Under the pieces are notes generated by a model. It did not search any database, was not told the origin of the DNA, and saw only the letters and a program-made list of their open reading frames with translations. Made by a program: the position numbers and the translations under genes. From Niallia taxi (GTDB lineage Bacteria; Bacillota; Bacilli; Bacillales; Cytobacillaceae), in the NCBI RefSeq assembly GCF_032818155.1, contig NZ_CP102590.1:1-64000 (forward strand): a stretch of DNA of 64,000 bases. Reading direction: 5' to 3'. Shown one piece after another: positions 1-8,769 of the stretch (positions are counted from its first letter, which is position 1; the number at the start of each line of letters is the position of its first letter).

Positions 1-95
1 TATCTGCAGCAATATTAGTTATTATCATGAATGCTTCTATGTGGAGATGGATCAGGAAAAAGCCTTATAGCTGGAAAGGAAGACAGTATTCATGA
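1..95 (+). CDS. C-terminal end of a carotenoid-type glycosyltransferase (partial)
   Basis: Only the last 30 codons lie in the window, read from base 3 to a TGA at 93-95. The tail has a short hydrophobic stretch followed by basic and aromatic residues (WRWIRKKPYSWKGRQYS). That ending is usual in membrane-associated family 2 glycosyltransferases of diapo-carotenoid clusters, which glycosylate the carotenoid end group. The stop overlaps the next start as ATGA, so the two genes are probably translationally coupled. The family call rests on this short tail and on the neighbour; the protein could be another carotenoid-cluster enzyme. Confidence 0.5.
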   Translation, partial: SAAILVIIMNASMWRWIRKKPYSWKGRQYS

Positions 96-1564
96 AGAAA
101 AAAGTGTTAATCATTGGCGGCGGGTTGGCAGGATTATCAGCAGCCATAACGCTTGCCAACAATGGATTTCAAGTTGAACTGTTTGAAAAGAATAAGCATT
201 TTGGAGGCAAATTAATGCCTGTCGCATTAGGAGAATATACGTTTGATTTCGGGCCGAATACTATCACGATGCCAGAGGTATTCCGGAAAGTGATTGAACA
301 GACAGGTGAAAAGGCTGAAGACTACTTCCAAATGACCAAACTTGAGCATCATACAAGAAATGTGTTTTCAGATGGAACCTCCTTTAATCTTTCGAGCAGC
401 AGGGAATATATGCTGCAACAGTTAAATTACATTGATCCTAGCCATAAATATGATAATTTCTTAAAAGAGATTACAAGATTATATAAGTTATCAGCGAAAC
501 ACTTTCTGCCAAAAACATTTCATTCATGGCAGGACTATTTATCGCCATCACTTGGAGTCGCACTTATGCAGGTAAGACCGCTGCAAAGCCTGGACAGCTT
601 TTTTCGGCAGTATTTTTCCCATCCACATGTGCTGCAGGCTTTTAATCGCTATTCGACTTACATTGGCTCGTCTCCCTATAAGACTCCTGCCACATTTGCC
701 ATGATTGCCTATTTAGAAATGGTTGGCGGTGTTTATTATGTTGAAGGAGGCAACGTTAAAATTGCAGAGGCTTATGCAAAAGTCGCACAAAAGCTTGGTG
801 CCAAGCTTCACGCTAATGCACCTGTCCAGAAAATCATCGTAAAAAACAAAAAAGCAATAGGCATTGAGCTTGAAGATGGGGAGAAAATACAGGGGGATTA
901 TTTTATAATGAACGCAGATTTGCTTAAAGCCTATCCAGAACTGGTGAGCGAAAGCGACCGTCCCTCCTTTCCAAATTCAAAGGCAGCAGGACTGACACCC
1001 TCCACTTCAGCTTTTGTCGTGCTTGCAGGTGTTAATAAACGATTTTCAGAGCTGAGGCACCATAATGTCTATTTTTCAAATAATTATCAGCAGGAATTTA
1101 TTGATTTATTCCAACATCAGCAATACAGCAGTGAACCAACCATTTACATAAGTAACTCTTCCTATACAGAGCCTGGCCGTTCACCTGGGGGAAGCAATCT
1201 GTTTATACTGGCAAATGCTCCAGCTCTTCCTGCTGATGGGAATCTGCAGGTGAATCCGGAAATGTATAAAGAGCTTATTTATCAAAAGCTCTCAACCTTT
1301 GGACTATCCTTGAAGGAGAATATAGTGGAGGAAAAAGTTTATACACCCGCTGATATCGCATCTCAATTCGGCTCATTCCGCGGGGCGCTTTATGGCCTAT
1401 CCTCCAATCGAAAAAAGGATGCCTTTTTGCGTCCTAAAAATGCGAGCAAGGATATCGCTAATCTTTTTTTCGCAGGTGGTAGCACACACCCTGGCGGCGG
1501 TTCTCCAATCGTAACCTTAAGCGGCATAAATACCGCCAATTTAATTATGAATTTAGAAAAGTAG
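92..1564 (+). CDS. CrtN/CrtP-type carotenoid desaturase or oxidase
   Basis: This 490-residue flavoprotein belongs to the phytoene desaturase (CrtI/CrtN) family. An FAD-binding dinucleotide motif lies at residues 5-25 (LIIGGGLAGLSAA), and the typical C-terminal signature near residues 455-480 reads NLFFAGGSTHPGGGSPIV. Length fits the family (about 490-510). Such enzymes desaturate diapophytoene or oxidise terminal methyl groups of diapo-carotenoids at the membrane. Sequence alone does not tell me whether this is the desaturase (CrtN) or the oxygenase paralogue (CrtP/CrtNb). Its start overlaps the upstream glycosyltransferase stop by ATGA, so it is the last gene of a carotenoid operon that begins outside the window. 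A terminator follows. Confidence 0.85.
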   Translation: MKKKVLIIGGGLAGLSAAITLANNGFQVELFEKNKHFGGKLMPVALGEYTFDFGPNTITMPEVFRKVIEQTGEKAEDYFQMTKLEHHTRNVFSDGTSFNLSSSREYMLQQLNYIDPSHKYDNFLKEITRLYKLSAKHFLPKTFHSWQDYLSPSLGVALMQVRPLQSLDSFFRQYFSHPHVLQAFNRYSTYIGSSPYKTPATFAMIAYLEMVGGVYYVEGGNVKIAEAYAKVAQKLGAKLHANAPVQKIIVKNKKAIGIELEDGEKIQGDYFIMNADLLKAYPELVSESDRPSFPNSKAAGLTPSTSAFVVLAGVNKRFSELRHHNVYFSNNYQQEFIDLFQHQQYSSEPTIYISNSSYTEPGRSPGGSNLFILANAPALPADGNLQVNPEMYKELIYQKLSTFGLSLKENIVEEKVYTPADIASQFGSFRGALYGLSSNRKKDAFLRPKNASKDIANLFFAGGSTHPGGGSPIVTLSGINTANLIMNLEK

Positions 1565-1572
1565 TGATAAGG

Positions 1573-1614
1573 GGTTAGAGAAGCAAGCTCCATCTTGTTT
1601 CTTTAGCCTTTTTT
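1573..1614 (+). terminator. Rho-independent terminator of the carotenoid operon
   Basis: A 15-bp stem with three G-U pairs (arms 1573-1587 and 1594-1608, 6-nt loop) is followed directly by six T residues. It starts just after the carotenoid gene stop. Confidence 0.65.
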
Positions 1615-1794
1615 GTTAGTAAATACAATGAAATACTTAAGATAGATTATTAATAATATTTTAATTATTTAGACAAATAGATGATTTTGCTAATAATTAA
1701 TATCCTTTTTTTCCTTTAACTCAGAATAACCCAAATAGATAGGATGAATTTTGAAAATTTTTAATTGTCAAGTACCTAAAAAAACAATTTTTAG

Positions 1795-1824
1795 TTGTAT
1801 AAATACCTAAACAGTATTTATAAT
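1795..1824 (+). promoter_or_regulatory. Possible sigma-A promoter for the TRIC-family gene
   Basis: TTGTAT at 1795-1800 and a perfect TATAAT at 1819-1824 are separated by 18 bp, 43 bp ahead of the start codon at 1867. The -35 box is weak (4 of 6). The rest of the 1565-1866 gap is very AT-rich. An 8-nt direct repeat TACCTAAA occurs at 1773 and 1804, the second copy inside the spacer. Confidence 0.4.
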
Positions 1825-1866
1825 TATATAGGTTATTAACAACATGAAGATTGGAGCAAAAGAGTT

Positions 1867-2499
1867 ATGTCTTGGGACTTTTGGAATTATCTCGGCACTA
1901 TCGCATTTGCGATTAGTGGAGCGCTTATTGCATCGGAAGAAGATTATGACCTGATTGGATACTACGCATTAGGTTTTATAACTGCTTTTGGAGGCGGAGC
2001 TATACGAAATTTGTTAATAGGGGTGCCGGTTTCGGCATTATGGGAACAAAACACATTATTTCTACTAACATTCCTATTGATTACGGTCCTGTATTTTATA
2101 CCTATTCATAAAATTGTTAGTTGGAAGCATTGGTATTATTCATTTGGTCTAACAGATGCCGTGGGATTAGTGGCTTTTGCTATTCAAGGTGCACTTTACG
2201 CGAAGAATTTAGGCTTGCCGGCAAGTGCTAGTATTGCTGCTGCTTTATTAACAGGTGTAGGTGGCGGTATTATACGAGATGCTCTAGCGAAAAGACAGCC
2301 ATTTGTTTTTAAATATGAATTATATGCTTTTTGGACCATTATTACAGGTGCACTAATAGGTCTTAACTTTATAAATGGTATAATCGATACTTACGTATTA
2401 TTTATCATAATAGTTGTCTTAAGGATGTTATCCCTCCGGTTTAAATGGCATATTCCAAGGCCGAAAAGACAAGCATCTAATACTGAAAAAGCAATATAG
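1867..2499 (+). CDS. TRIC family membrane channel (YvgT/YadS, UPF0126)
   Basis: This 210-residue integral membrane protein has two copies of the glycine-rich UPF0126 repeat. The glycine/arginine signatures are GGGAIRNLLIG near residues 39-49 and GGGIIRDAL near 133-141, each after hydrophobic helices. This doubled layout is that of the prokaryotic trimeric intracellular cation channel (TRIC) family, including B. subtilis YvgT (about 200 residues). Family members conduct K+ or other monovalent ions; the substrate in this organism is not known. It stands alone between two terminators. The start has a GGAG about 10 nt upstream. Confidence 0.85.
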   Translation: MSWDFWNYLGTIAFAISGALIASEEDYDLIGYYALGFITAFGGGAIRNLLIGVPVSALWEQNTLFLLTFLLITVLYFIPIHKIVSWKHWYYSFGLTDAVGLVAFAIQGALYAKNLGLPASASIAAALLTGVGGGIIRDALAKRQPFVFKYELYAFWTIITGALIGLNFINGIIDTYVLFIIIVVLRMLSLRFKWHIPRPKRQASNTEKAI

Positions 2500-2632
2500 T
2501 AGTACTATATCGTTCTAGTTGATCAGGGCTTGTCATTAGGAGGACCACTGAAATAGGTATTATGCAATTATTTAATTTCGCTTATCTACAATATAAAGTT
2601 AAATGAATAACAATATAAACCTTATCGTGGAG

Positions 2633-2659
2633 ACAGCTGCTAGTGAGCGGCTGTTTTTA
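2633..2659 (+). terminator. Rho-independent terminator
   Basis: A 7-bp GC-rich stem with one wobble pair (2634-2640 with 2647-2653) and a 6-nt loop runs into five T residues. It probably ends the transcript of the TRIC-family gene 130 bp upstream. The rest of the 2500-2807 gap is AT-rich and shows nothing else I can support. Confidence 0.65.
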
Positions 2660-2807
2660 TATTTATAAACATGTATAAAGGGTAAGTGTTCTTGCCATAC
2701 ATAATGAAAAAAACTTGCACATAAACTTAAAATCTATATATTACCAATTTTTATTGTATAATATAAAATAATTAAAATAAAGTGAAGTCAACTATTAAGG
2801 AGTCTTT

Positions 2808-3623
2808 ATGGATTTATTTACAGGAAAAGTCATATTAATATCATTGTTTTTATTGCTAATAACTATGATTGAAACATTAGCTTATTCGACCAGAATTTCA
2901 GGAGCTAGAGTAAAGTTGATAGCAACAGCCTTATCGTTATTTAGTACATTGCTGATTATTTCTAGGTTTTCTACTATGTTTCAACAGCCTTTAACCGCAA
3001 AACTTATTGCTGAAGCACCAAGTATTAATCCAATGCACTTTATTGAAGAACAATACAGGGTGTTAATAGCAGTCACATCCTTTGGGGTATTATTAGGTAT
3101 ATTTCTATTTCCTACCTTCATTAATATTTTTTCAAGAGGCATCGTGCAGCTCTCTAAACAAAGTGGTTCAGTTGTTGGGTTATTTTTAAGTAATTTTAAT
3201 AAGACTGGTATCAAAAAGGTGATATTATGTTTTCGTTTGCCAAGAGTTCAGTATTTAAAAGGGATAACGCTTAAGACAATTCCTAAACGGCTTTTTATCA
3301 TAAACGTAATTATTTCAGCAGTATTTACTATTGGAGTTTTATCTTCCATATACGCATCTATGTTAGTTCCTAAGGAATATGCCCCAGCTGCATTAATGTC
3401 ATCTGGTATAATAAATGGTATAGCAACAATATTACTTACTTTATTTATTGACCCAAAAGCTTCCGTTTTAGCAGATAAAGTAATGAAGAAACAGATAGAT
3501 TACATTTATCTTAAAAGCTACTCTTTAACAATGATATCTTCTAAGTTTATTGGTACAATAGTTGCTCAAATAATATTTATTCCAGCTGCATATTATGTAG
3601 CATGGTTTGTTAAGTTGATATAA
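2808..3623 (+). CDS. amj: Lipid II flippase Amj (YdaH family)
   Basis: This 271-residue polytopic membrane protein matches what I recall of B. subtilis Amj/YdaH in length, helix layout and the N-terminal stretch IETLAYSTRISGARVK (about residues 21-36). Amj flips the peptidoglycan precursor lipid II across the membrane as an alternative to MurJ, and in B. subtilis its expression rises under envelope stress through sigma-M. About six hydrophobic segments are visible, with a basic cytoplasmic loop near residues 130-165. The ribosome site AAGGAG lies 8 nt before the ATG. It is a single-gene unit with its own terminator. I did not recognise a sigma-M promoter. Confidence 0.8.
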   Translation: MDLFTGKVILISLFLLLITMIETLAYSTRISGARVKLIATALSLFSTLLIISRFSTMFQQPLTAKLIAEAPSINPMHFIEEQYRVLIAVTSFGVLLGIFLFPTFINIFSRGIVQLSKQSGSVVGLFLSNFNKTGIKKVILCFRLPRVQYLKGITLKTIPKRLFIINVIISAVFTIGVLSSIYASMLVPKEYAPAALMSSGIINGIATILLTLFIDPKASVLADKVMKKQIDYIYLKSYSLTMISSKFIGTIVAQIIFIPAAYYVAWFVKLI

Positions 3624-3626
3624 AAG

Positions 3627-3652
3627 AAGGCTGCTTATGGCAGCTTTTTTTT
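3627..3652 (+). terminator. Rho-independent terminator of amj
   Basis: The stem AAGGCTGC (3627-3634) pairs with a complementary arm running into a T tract at 3645 onward, with a 5-nt loop. It begins four bases after the amj stop codon. Confidence 0.75.
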
Positions 3653-3896
3653 ATGGGCAAGAAACTTCTAAGTAAGAATTTAGTTTGGATATAATTCCTA
3701 TAAGTAAGCAGTTATTTTAACGGTTAACTAATGTCACAACCGGCGATGGTTAGTTTGCATTTTGTACTTCTCGTTTGAGTAACAGATGGGCAATATATAG
3801 GCAATTATTTGTATTTGCGCTCTGAAATGAATGGAATAGATATATTCCTAAAGGGGAAAATAGGAGAAATATTTTAGACGAGAGGACAAAATTTGT

Positions 3897-4460
3897 ATGA
3901 AGTTTAGTCCCCCAGAAAACATAAAAAGATTAATTGATGAACAATACGTATTACTAGATGAAGCCCATTCACATTTACAAGACATTTGGGCAGATCATAT
4001 TTTATTTTCCTTTGGATGGTGGACTTCGTTATTTATGACGATCATTCCTTGGATAATATGGCTTATCTTTAGAAACAAGGAGAGCAGCGCTAGGCTGTTA
4101 TTAGCTGGACTTTGGGCGATGTTCATTTCCACTTGGTTAGACTATGTGGGGGTAACACTGGGTTTATGGAGATATTATAATAAATTAGTTCCTCTAATGC
4201 CAGATTATATTCCATGGGATTTTGCATTAATGCCAGTAACAATAATGTTTTTTCTCCAAATAAAAGCCAAGGCAAATGTGCTAATCAAAGCAGTAATTTA
4301 TGCTAGTATGACAGCTTTTTTAGCAGAACCTCTCTTTTTAAAATTAGGGTATACAAAATACCCAGGGTGGAATCCGATATTTTCCTTTCCTGTATTTATA
4401 ATAATATATATAGTAGCCCATTTTCTGGCTAATAGTAAGGCGACTAAGCCACTGAGATGA
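3897..4460 (+). CDS. CBO0543-like polytopic membrane protein
   Basis: This 187-residue membrane protein has a soluble N-terminus of about 35 residues (charged, with EQYVLLDEAHSHL), then about five hydrophobic helices. Aromatic-rich turns include WLDYVGVTLGLWRYYNKLVPL (near residues 81-101) and YIPWDFALMP. This pattern recalls the CBO0543 family of uncharacterised spore-former membrane proteins; I make that call from memory of the motif. No function is known. GAGAGG lies about 12 nt before the ATG. The gap to amj (3653-3896) shows no further gene. Confidence 0.55.
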   Translation: MKFSPPENIKRLIDEQYVLLDEAHSHLQDIWADHILFSFGWWTSLFMTIIPWIIWLIFRNKESSARLLLAGLWAMFISTWLDYVGVTLGLWRYYNKLVPLMPDYIPWDFALMPVTIMFFLQIKAKANVLIKAVIYASMTAFLAEPLFLKLGYTKYPGWNPIFSFPVFIIIYIVAHFLANSKATKPLR

Positions 4461-4763
4461 ACTCTAAGAGTAGTGGGTCATATCAACCTTGTGATTTATT
4501 TTAAAATAAATGAGTATGTTTGTTCAATAAATAGATTTCTATATAGTCTTTACTCAATAGGTAATGTCCCTCATTTGGATCAATTACAAAAGGAATAAAC
4601 AAATATTCTTATAGCTGACTGTCAGAATGAATAGGCTCAATTAATCAGTTTCAGTTATTAGCATGTTGTTGAGATAGAAAAGAAGGGAAATTCAAACTAA
4701 TCTAGAATAAAGGGAGAGATTGGATAATTTAGGAATATAAATATCGAAAATTAGGAGGTAAAA
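4461..4763 (+). other. Intergenic stretch, nothing clear
   Basis: This AT-rich stretch has stops in all frames at short intervals. I see no convincing terminator after the preceding membrane gene and no clear promoter boxes. A strong AGGAGG at its end belongs to the next small gene. Confidence 0.4.
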
Positions 4764-5000
4764 ATGAATATAAATAAAATACAGCAATATGTACCCTTGG
4801 ATATTAGAAATTGGGAAAAAACGGACTTTGCACAATTATTGTATGAAATTTGTGATTCAGTTAAGCAATATACAAATGATGTGGTTGAAGTTCATCAAGT
4901 GGTTAAACTAGGCAAGTTCGGTAAGGATTATAAATTCCTTATAATTATCAATATTTTACAGGACCTTGATAACCTGGGACCTGCAGTTGAAGAATTATAA
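4764..5000 (+). CDS. Unrecognised 78-residue protein
   Basis: I do not recognise this small, soluble, mildly acidic protein. A very good ribosome binding site (TTAGGAGGT) with a 5-nt spacer supports a real gene. The middle has charged/aromatic residues (NWEKTDFAQLLYEICDSVKQY) and there is a hydrophobic strand near residues 57-65 (FLIIINILQ). No membrane segment or signal peptide is visible. It may be complete, or it may be the front of a longer gene now broken: a further open fragment follows at 5033-5116 in another frame. Confidence 0.55.
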   Translation: MNINKIQQYVPLDIRNWEKTDFAQLLYEICDSVKQYTNDVVEVHQVVKLGKFGKDYKFLIIINILQDLDNLGPAVEEL

Positions 5001-5229
5001 AGGGAAATTGTTTGGAAAAGGAAGTAAAGTAAAAGGATGAATTATTTGAGACCGCATTAATAATTTGTTCACTTAATAAGAAACAGTGGATTATTGAAGA
5101 AACAGAAGAATTTTAAAGATTGGTTTTACCTTTAGAATGAAAACCATTTAACAGATATACATAGTTGGAAATTTGGCTGAACAATTTAAGAGCCGTCAAA
5201 CATGTAATACCAAATGAAATAAATTCACG

Positions 5230-5254
5230 AAGGTGCGAGAATATCGCACCTTTT
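5230..5254 (+). terminator. Rho-independent terminator
   Basis: A perfect 9-bp stem (5230-5238 with 5244-5252, loop GAATA) leads into TTTT. It is the first strong terminator after the 78-residue gene. Confidence 0.7.
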
Positions 5255-5347
5255 ACTTTCCCTAGGCTATAAAAAACAAGTCACTAAATGGAAGAGGCTA
5301 GGACAAAAGTGTTAAATCGTTATTTAAATTAGAAATATTACGTACTG

Positions 5348-5380
5348 AAAAATGTCTTATTACAAATGAGACATTTTTTT
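5348..5380. terminator. Strong hairpin terminator, possibly bidirectional
   Basis: An 11-bp stem with one wobble (5351-5361 with 5365-5375, loop ACA) is extended by AAA/TTT and followed by a run of T. The A run on the 5' side would let it work on the other strand too. Confidence 0.65.
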
Positions 5381-5714
5381 ATTTTAACAATAATCACTTT
5401 AAGTAAAGATAAACGTCTAAATCAATAATATGTTAATCTAAAAAATCGAACGTGTTGAGAATGGATTACTCCTAATAATCCATTTTCATAAATTAAAGAT
5501 TTTACTTTTGTATATAAATTTTCTTAAAGGATCTTCTGTCCTCCTTTCCTATATAGAGGGAAGGTAACTTTGGAAACTTACTAGTTACATAAGTGGATAA
5601 AAGTGGTAACTTTTTTAAAAAAATACAGTCTAACGATATAGAGGAAATTGAAAATTGAATTTTTCCTTTGCAATGCATATTTTTAATCATTGAAGTAGAA
5701 GGGAGGATCATTAC

Positions 5715-6134
5715 GTGGGAAAAAAGAAATATGTAATTACGGTTATTGTTTCACTTATCCTTCTTCTTTCAGCGGTGTATGCCTATACTTCTAGTATTTC
5801 TATTTCTGGGAAGTCTGAAAATGGTATGTGGAAATACACATATAAAAAGAATCTTGATCCAAGTGAGCCAAGTGGATGGCAGGGAAGAATTAAGCAGTTA
5901 GATAAACAAGAAGTTGAAGTGGAGAAATTGGAATTCAAGGATAATGGCAAGACAATTGCAGATACAGATATATTTAATGAGGGAAGAGATATAGACGGTT
6001 CTGTTACAACATTTCACCCATTCTCTACTGAGTTTCTATTAGGAGATGCACCAATAAAGGGACATTTGTACAAAGTTGTTGTTACATGGAAGAAAGATGG
6101 AATATTTCATATGGATACGATTGACTTAAAGTAA
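5715..6134 (+). CDS. Unrecognised membrane-anchored or secreted 139-residue protein
   Basis: Translation starts at a GTG with AGGGAGGA about 8 nt upstream. The N-terminus is MGKKK followed by a hydrophobic segment (residues 5-24), so it is an anchor or uncleaved signal; no lipobox cysteine is seen. The rest (about 115 residues) is hydrophilic and beta-rich. It has the pattern SISGKSENGMWKYTYKKN, seen in many small extracytoplasmic Bacillaceae proteins of unknown function. It probably faces the outside of the membrane. No operon partner is evident. Confidence 0.6.
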   Translation: MGKKKYVITVIVSLILLLSAVYAYTSSISISGKSENGMWKYTYKKNLDPSEPSGWQGRIKQLDKQEVEVEKLEFKDNGKTIADTDIFNEGRDIDGSVTTFHPFSTEFLLGDAPIKGHLYKVVVTWKKDGIFHMDTIDLK

Positions 6135-6182
6135 AGGCATTGCTCCTTCCAAATTTACACAATAACAAATATTAATGTTGAT

Positions 6183-6365
6183 ATGATAAAAGAAAAAATC
6201 GGTGAAATTCAAAATTTTTCAACTGAAGAGATGATGAATACCCCTGATAAGTATTCGAATTTTTATAGGAAAGGAACAGCTCTATGGGCAATAAAGGGTG
6301 TTAATATCTCAGATGCAATCGCAATTAGAGGCGGAGACAACTATATAAAGGCAATAGCAGAGTAA
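6183..6365 (+). pseudogene. C-terminal gene remnant
   Basis: Sixty residues can be read from an ATG, ending ISDAIAIRGGDNYIKAIAE. There is no ribosome binding site before this ATG, and the frame stays open back to the stop of the preceding gene. It looks like the C-terminal end of a longer soluble protein whose front is missing. I do not recognise the family. It may instead be a very small real gene, but nothing supports initiation. Confidence 0.35.
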
Positions 6366-6638
6366 GCGTTCTTCAGACTAATTAAATTCTTGTATTGATT
6401 ACATGTTAATAATTGTTATCTCAAAGGATTGTTAAGTAATGTACTTTACAACAGAGATAACTGTAAAACTAAAAAGGATGATTTTTTGTATTGGTAATAC
6501 GTGGTGGCATTTCCTCCCATTCAATGTGGCAGTAAAGAAAAAAAGAATTCATGGTAAAATAAGGATACTTGATGGAATTTAAGCGATTTGACTGAATTAA
6601 GATAGTTTTTACTTTTAAAATATGAGGTGGTTGTTTCA

Positions 6639-6881
6639 TTGAAGATGTTAAAGCAAGATTCTCAGTACATTAGGTCTGTAAGTCTTAAAAGAGACCAAAT
6701 TTTAACCTATGACATGTTTCCACTTAATTTGCCAGTTATTCAGAACTTAAAAGAATTAAAGCTTCATCCTAATGTTACTTATATTATTGGTGAAAATGGA
6801 ATGGGAAAATCCACTTTACTTGAGGGAATTGCCATTACTTTAGGGTTTAATCCGCGATATTTTCAGTCCAGCTTCTTATAA
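6639..6881 (+). pseudogene. Truncated AAA/ABC-like ATPase (N-terminal fragment)
   Basis: A TTG start with GAGGTGG about 8 nt upstream gives 80 residues. They match the N-terminus of the small AAA-family 'predicted ATPase' proteins (about 240 residues), including an intact Walker A motif GENGMGKST at residues 51-59 and the following LLEGIAITLGFNP. The reading then departs from the family pattern and stops. Walker B, signature and C-terminal parts are absent downstream. A deletion has therefore removed about two thirds of the gene. A GTG at 6627 is in frame but overlaps the ribosome site. Confidence 0.6.
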
Positions 6882-7007
6882 AAACATTGTTCCGCCTTTT
6901 AGAATAATCATAGTAATGAAGGGCAGGAAGGAATTGCTAAGGACAACATTGAATAGAGGACACAAAGAAACGGTTTTAACTAAATAATTACACAGGAGTT
7001 AAGGGAA

Positions 7008-7442
7008 ATGAAAATTAAAAGAATAGATCACATTGGTGTAATCGTTAATGATCTTACAGCAGCGAAAGGATTTTTTCGCGATTTTGGACTTGAGGTGAAA
7101 GGGGAGTGGGAGATGGAAGGAGATTTGATGGGATATGCAGTTGGCCTTGATGATGTGAAAGTAGCGTGTGTTGGAATGGGAGCGGCAGACGGTCAGACGT
7201 GGCTAGAGCTAATCAAATTTCATTCTCCTTCAGATGAAGATATTCAGCAACCATTAGCAAACACACTTGGTATCCGCCATATTGCTTTTGCTGTCGAAGA
7301 TATTGAAGCACTTATTTTCAAATTGAAGACAAAAGGCACTTATATCTTTAGTGAGATACAGCAATATGAAGAAAGTTATAAGTTATGCTACGTTCGTGGC
7401 CCAGAGGGAATTATTTTGGAGTTGGCTGAGGAAATTAAATAG
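7008..7442 (+). CDS. VOC family metalloprotein (glyoxalase/dioxygenase superfamily)
   Basis: This 144-residue protein has two beta-alpha-beta-beta-beta modules. The four metal positions of the vicinal oxygen chelate fold are present: H8 (IDHIGVIV), E67 (TWLELIKF), H91 (RHIAFAVEDIEAL) and E138 (EGIILELAEE). It resembles the methylmalonyl-CoA epimerase / glyoxalase I branch in layout, but no mce-linked genes are near, so the substrate is unknown. It is cytoplasmic. An AAGGG-type ribosome site precedes the ATG. It stands alone among remnants and is the only clearly intact recognisable gene between 4.5 and 8 kb. Confidence 0.8.
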   Translation: MKIKRIDHIGVIVNDLTAAKGFFRDFGLEVKGEWEMEGDLMGYAVGLDDVKVACVGMGAADGQTWLELIKFHSPSDEDIQQPLANTLGIRHIAFAVEDIEALIFKLKTKGTYIFSEIQQYEESYKLCYVRGPEGIILELAEEIK

Positions 7443-8075
7443 GTATTATAGAAAGCCTGAATTAGTTAAGCTAATTCTATATTGGTAATTACTATTAAAG
7501 CTTAATTGTGAAAGTTATTAACAACAATAAGGGAAATCCTTAATCAAAAAGTAGTTAATACAGAGAATTTATTTAGATACCTCTTTTAGGACTATTGAAT
7601 CGGATTTGGTGATTATTGTGATACTTGAACGAGTGGGACTTAAGATCTTAATCTTCACATTTTCCTATAAGTATTGTAAGTAATTTATTGATTTCTTCAT
7701 ATTTATTGTTATTCAACTAGAAATTGCTTTACACATATATATTAGGGATTTGGGATGGTTCCCTGATAATATATTGGTTTCTAGAGGAGAACGAGCTTAT
7801 TTTATATGCATAAGATGATAAGCCGAATGCTAATCTCCATGTTGGTAGTAGATTACAAGTAAACGAAGAAAGAATAACTAAGGTGTGGGAAAAGTGGAAT
7901 AAATAATTAAAGTAAATGGAGCGTGAATCTAGTAAGGTGAAATACTACTTTATAGCTTGGTATAAACTTTGCAGGATAGGTCAATTAGTAACTATGCTTT
8001 AGGAGATCCATTGTCCAATAAATGAGTAGCCCAGTTCGTTCTATGTTGATTAGGATGAATCCCCTAATATTATCA
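7443..8075 (+). other. Long intergenic stretch with decayed sequence
   Basis: No intact gene is seen on either strand. The only coding-like signal is the interrupted frame at 7724-7906, listed separately. I see no clear terminator behind the VOC gene and none for the minus-strand gene ending at 8076. Confidence 0.4.
7724..7906 (+). pseudogene. Interrupted gene remnant
   Basis: One frame encodes a hydrophobic/aromatic stretch (ILGIWDGSLIIYWFLEENEL), then a TAA, then continues in the same frame with a charged tail (NLHVGSRLQVNEERITKVW) to a second TAA. Coding-like composition on both sides of one in-frame stop suggests a decayed gene. There is no good start or ribosome site. The family is not recognised and this may be chance. 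Confidence 0.3.
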
Positions 8076-8759
8076 CTAATTGATAGCTTGTGTATGTATA
8101 AAGTCCTTAATAGTAGTTATCTCGATTCCTTTAGTTTGATATTTATTAATCATTGAATTCAACATTTCCTTTTTTATTGAAAAGATTGAATCCTCTATAA
8201 TAATAACTCGATAACCCCGGTTTTTACCACCCAAAGCGGTTTTGTAAACACAGGCACTGGCATCTGCGCCAACGATGTAAAGGGTATTAATTTCATTTCT
8301 TATGAGGTGATTTTCAAAATTTCCGAGTGAAAAAGCATCAGTGCGAAGCTTACTAAAAATGTTGTCCGATAGAATGGATAATTCATTATATAAGTCAGCT
8401 CCCTTACTATCTGCCTGAAACATACCACCAGAAATCAATGTATTCAAAGGATTTACCGTAAACTCTTGCTTAGTATAAATAATCTCTATGTTATTGGCAT
8501 TGGCGTATTCAATAGCTGTATTGATGTTAGCGATTAACGGTTGCGTGTTGCCGTATTCAGGTATTCCTAAGGTATCATTTTGAACATCTAATACAAGAAG
8601 TGCGCTTTTAGCGTTATTATATTTGGCAATTGGATTGCCATTTGTGGCACTCGATAAATATACCAATCGTAAGGCTATAATTCCTACACAAAATACCACT
8701 ATTCCAACTAGACTAATGACTAACATACGCAGATTTCTCCTTTTAATCTTTATCTTCAA
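8076..8759 (-). CDS. Membrane-anchored isochorismatase-like cysteine hydrolase
   Basis: A TTG start is chosen because GAGGTG lies 6 nt upstream, just behind the stop of the preceding gene; this gives 227 residues. A basic N-terminus and one membrane segment (residues 12-35) precede an isochorismatase-fold domain. The catalytic triad is visible: D58 (LLVLDVQND), K137 (FSKLRTDAF) and C170 (GADASACVYKTAL). The family hydrolyses amides or vinyl ethers; the N-terminal anchor is unusual for it, and the domain probably faces outside. It follows the wHTH regulator gene by 10 nt, so the two form an operon. The substrate is unknown. Confidence 0.75.
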   Translation of the reverse strand: MKIKIKRRNLRMLVISLVGIVVFCVGIIALRLVYLSSATNGNPIAKYNNAKSALLVLDVQNDTLGIPEYGNTQPLIANINTAIEYANANNIEIIYTKQEFTVNPLNTLISGGMFQADSKGADLYNELSILSDNIFSKLRTDAFSLGNFENHLIRNEINTLYIVGADASACVYKTALGGKNRGYRVIIIEDSIFSIKKEMLNSMINKYQTKGIEITTIKDFIHTQAIN

Positions 8760-8769
8760 ACCAATCACC

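Larger units (their letters stand above)
5001..5714 (+). other. Intergenic zone with gene debris and two terminators
   Basis: An open fragment at 5033-5116 encodes 27 residues (begins KDELFETALIICSLNK, ends EETEEF) without a start codon and looks like the tail of a lost gene. Two strong hairpins, listed separately, follow. At 5292-5304 lies AAGAGGCTAGGAC, resembling the ends of the degenerate repeat described at 15570-15819. From about 5400 to 5700 I see only AT-rich sequence. Confidence 0.4.
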
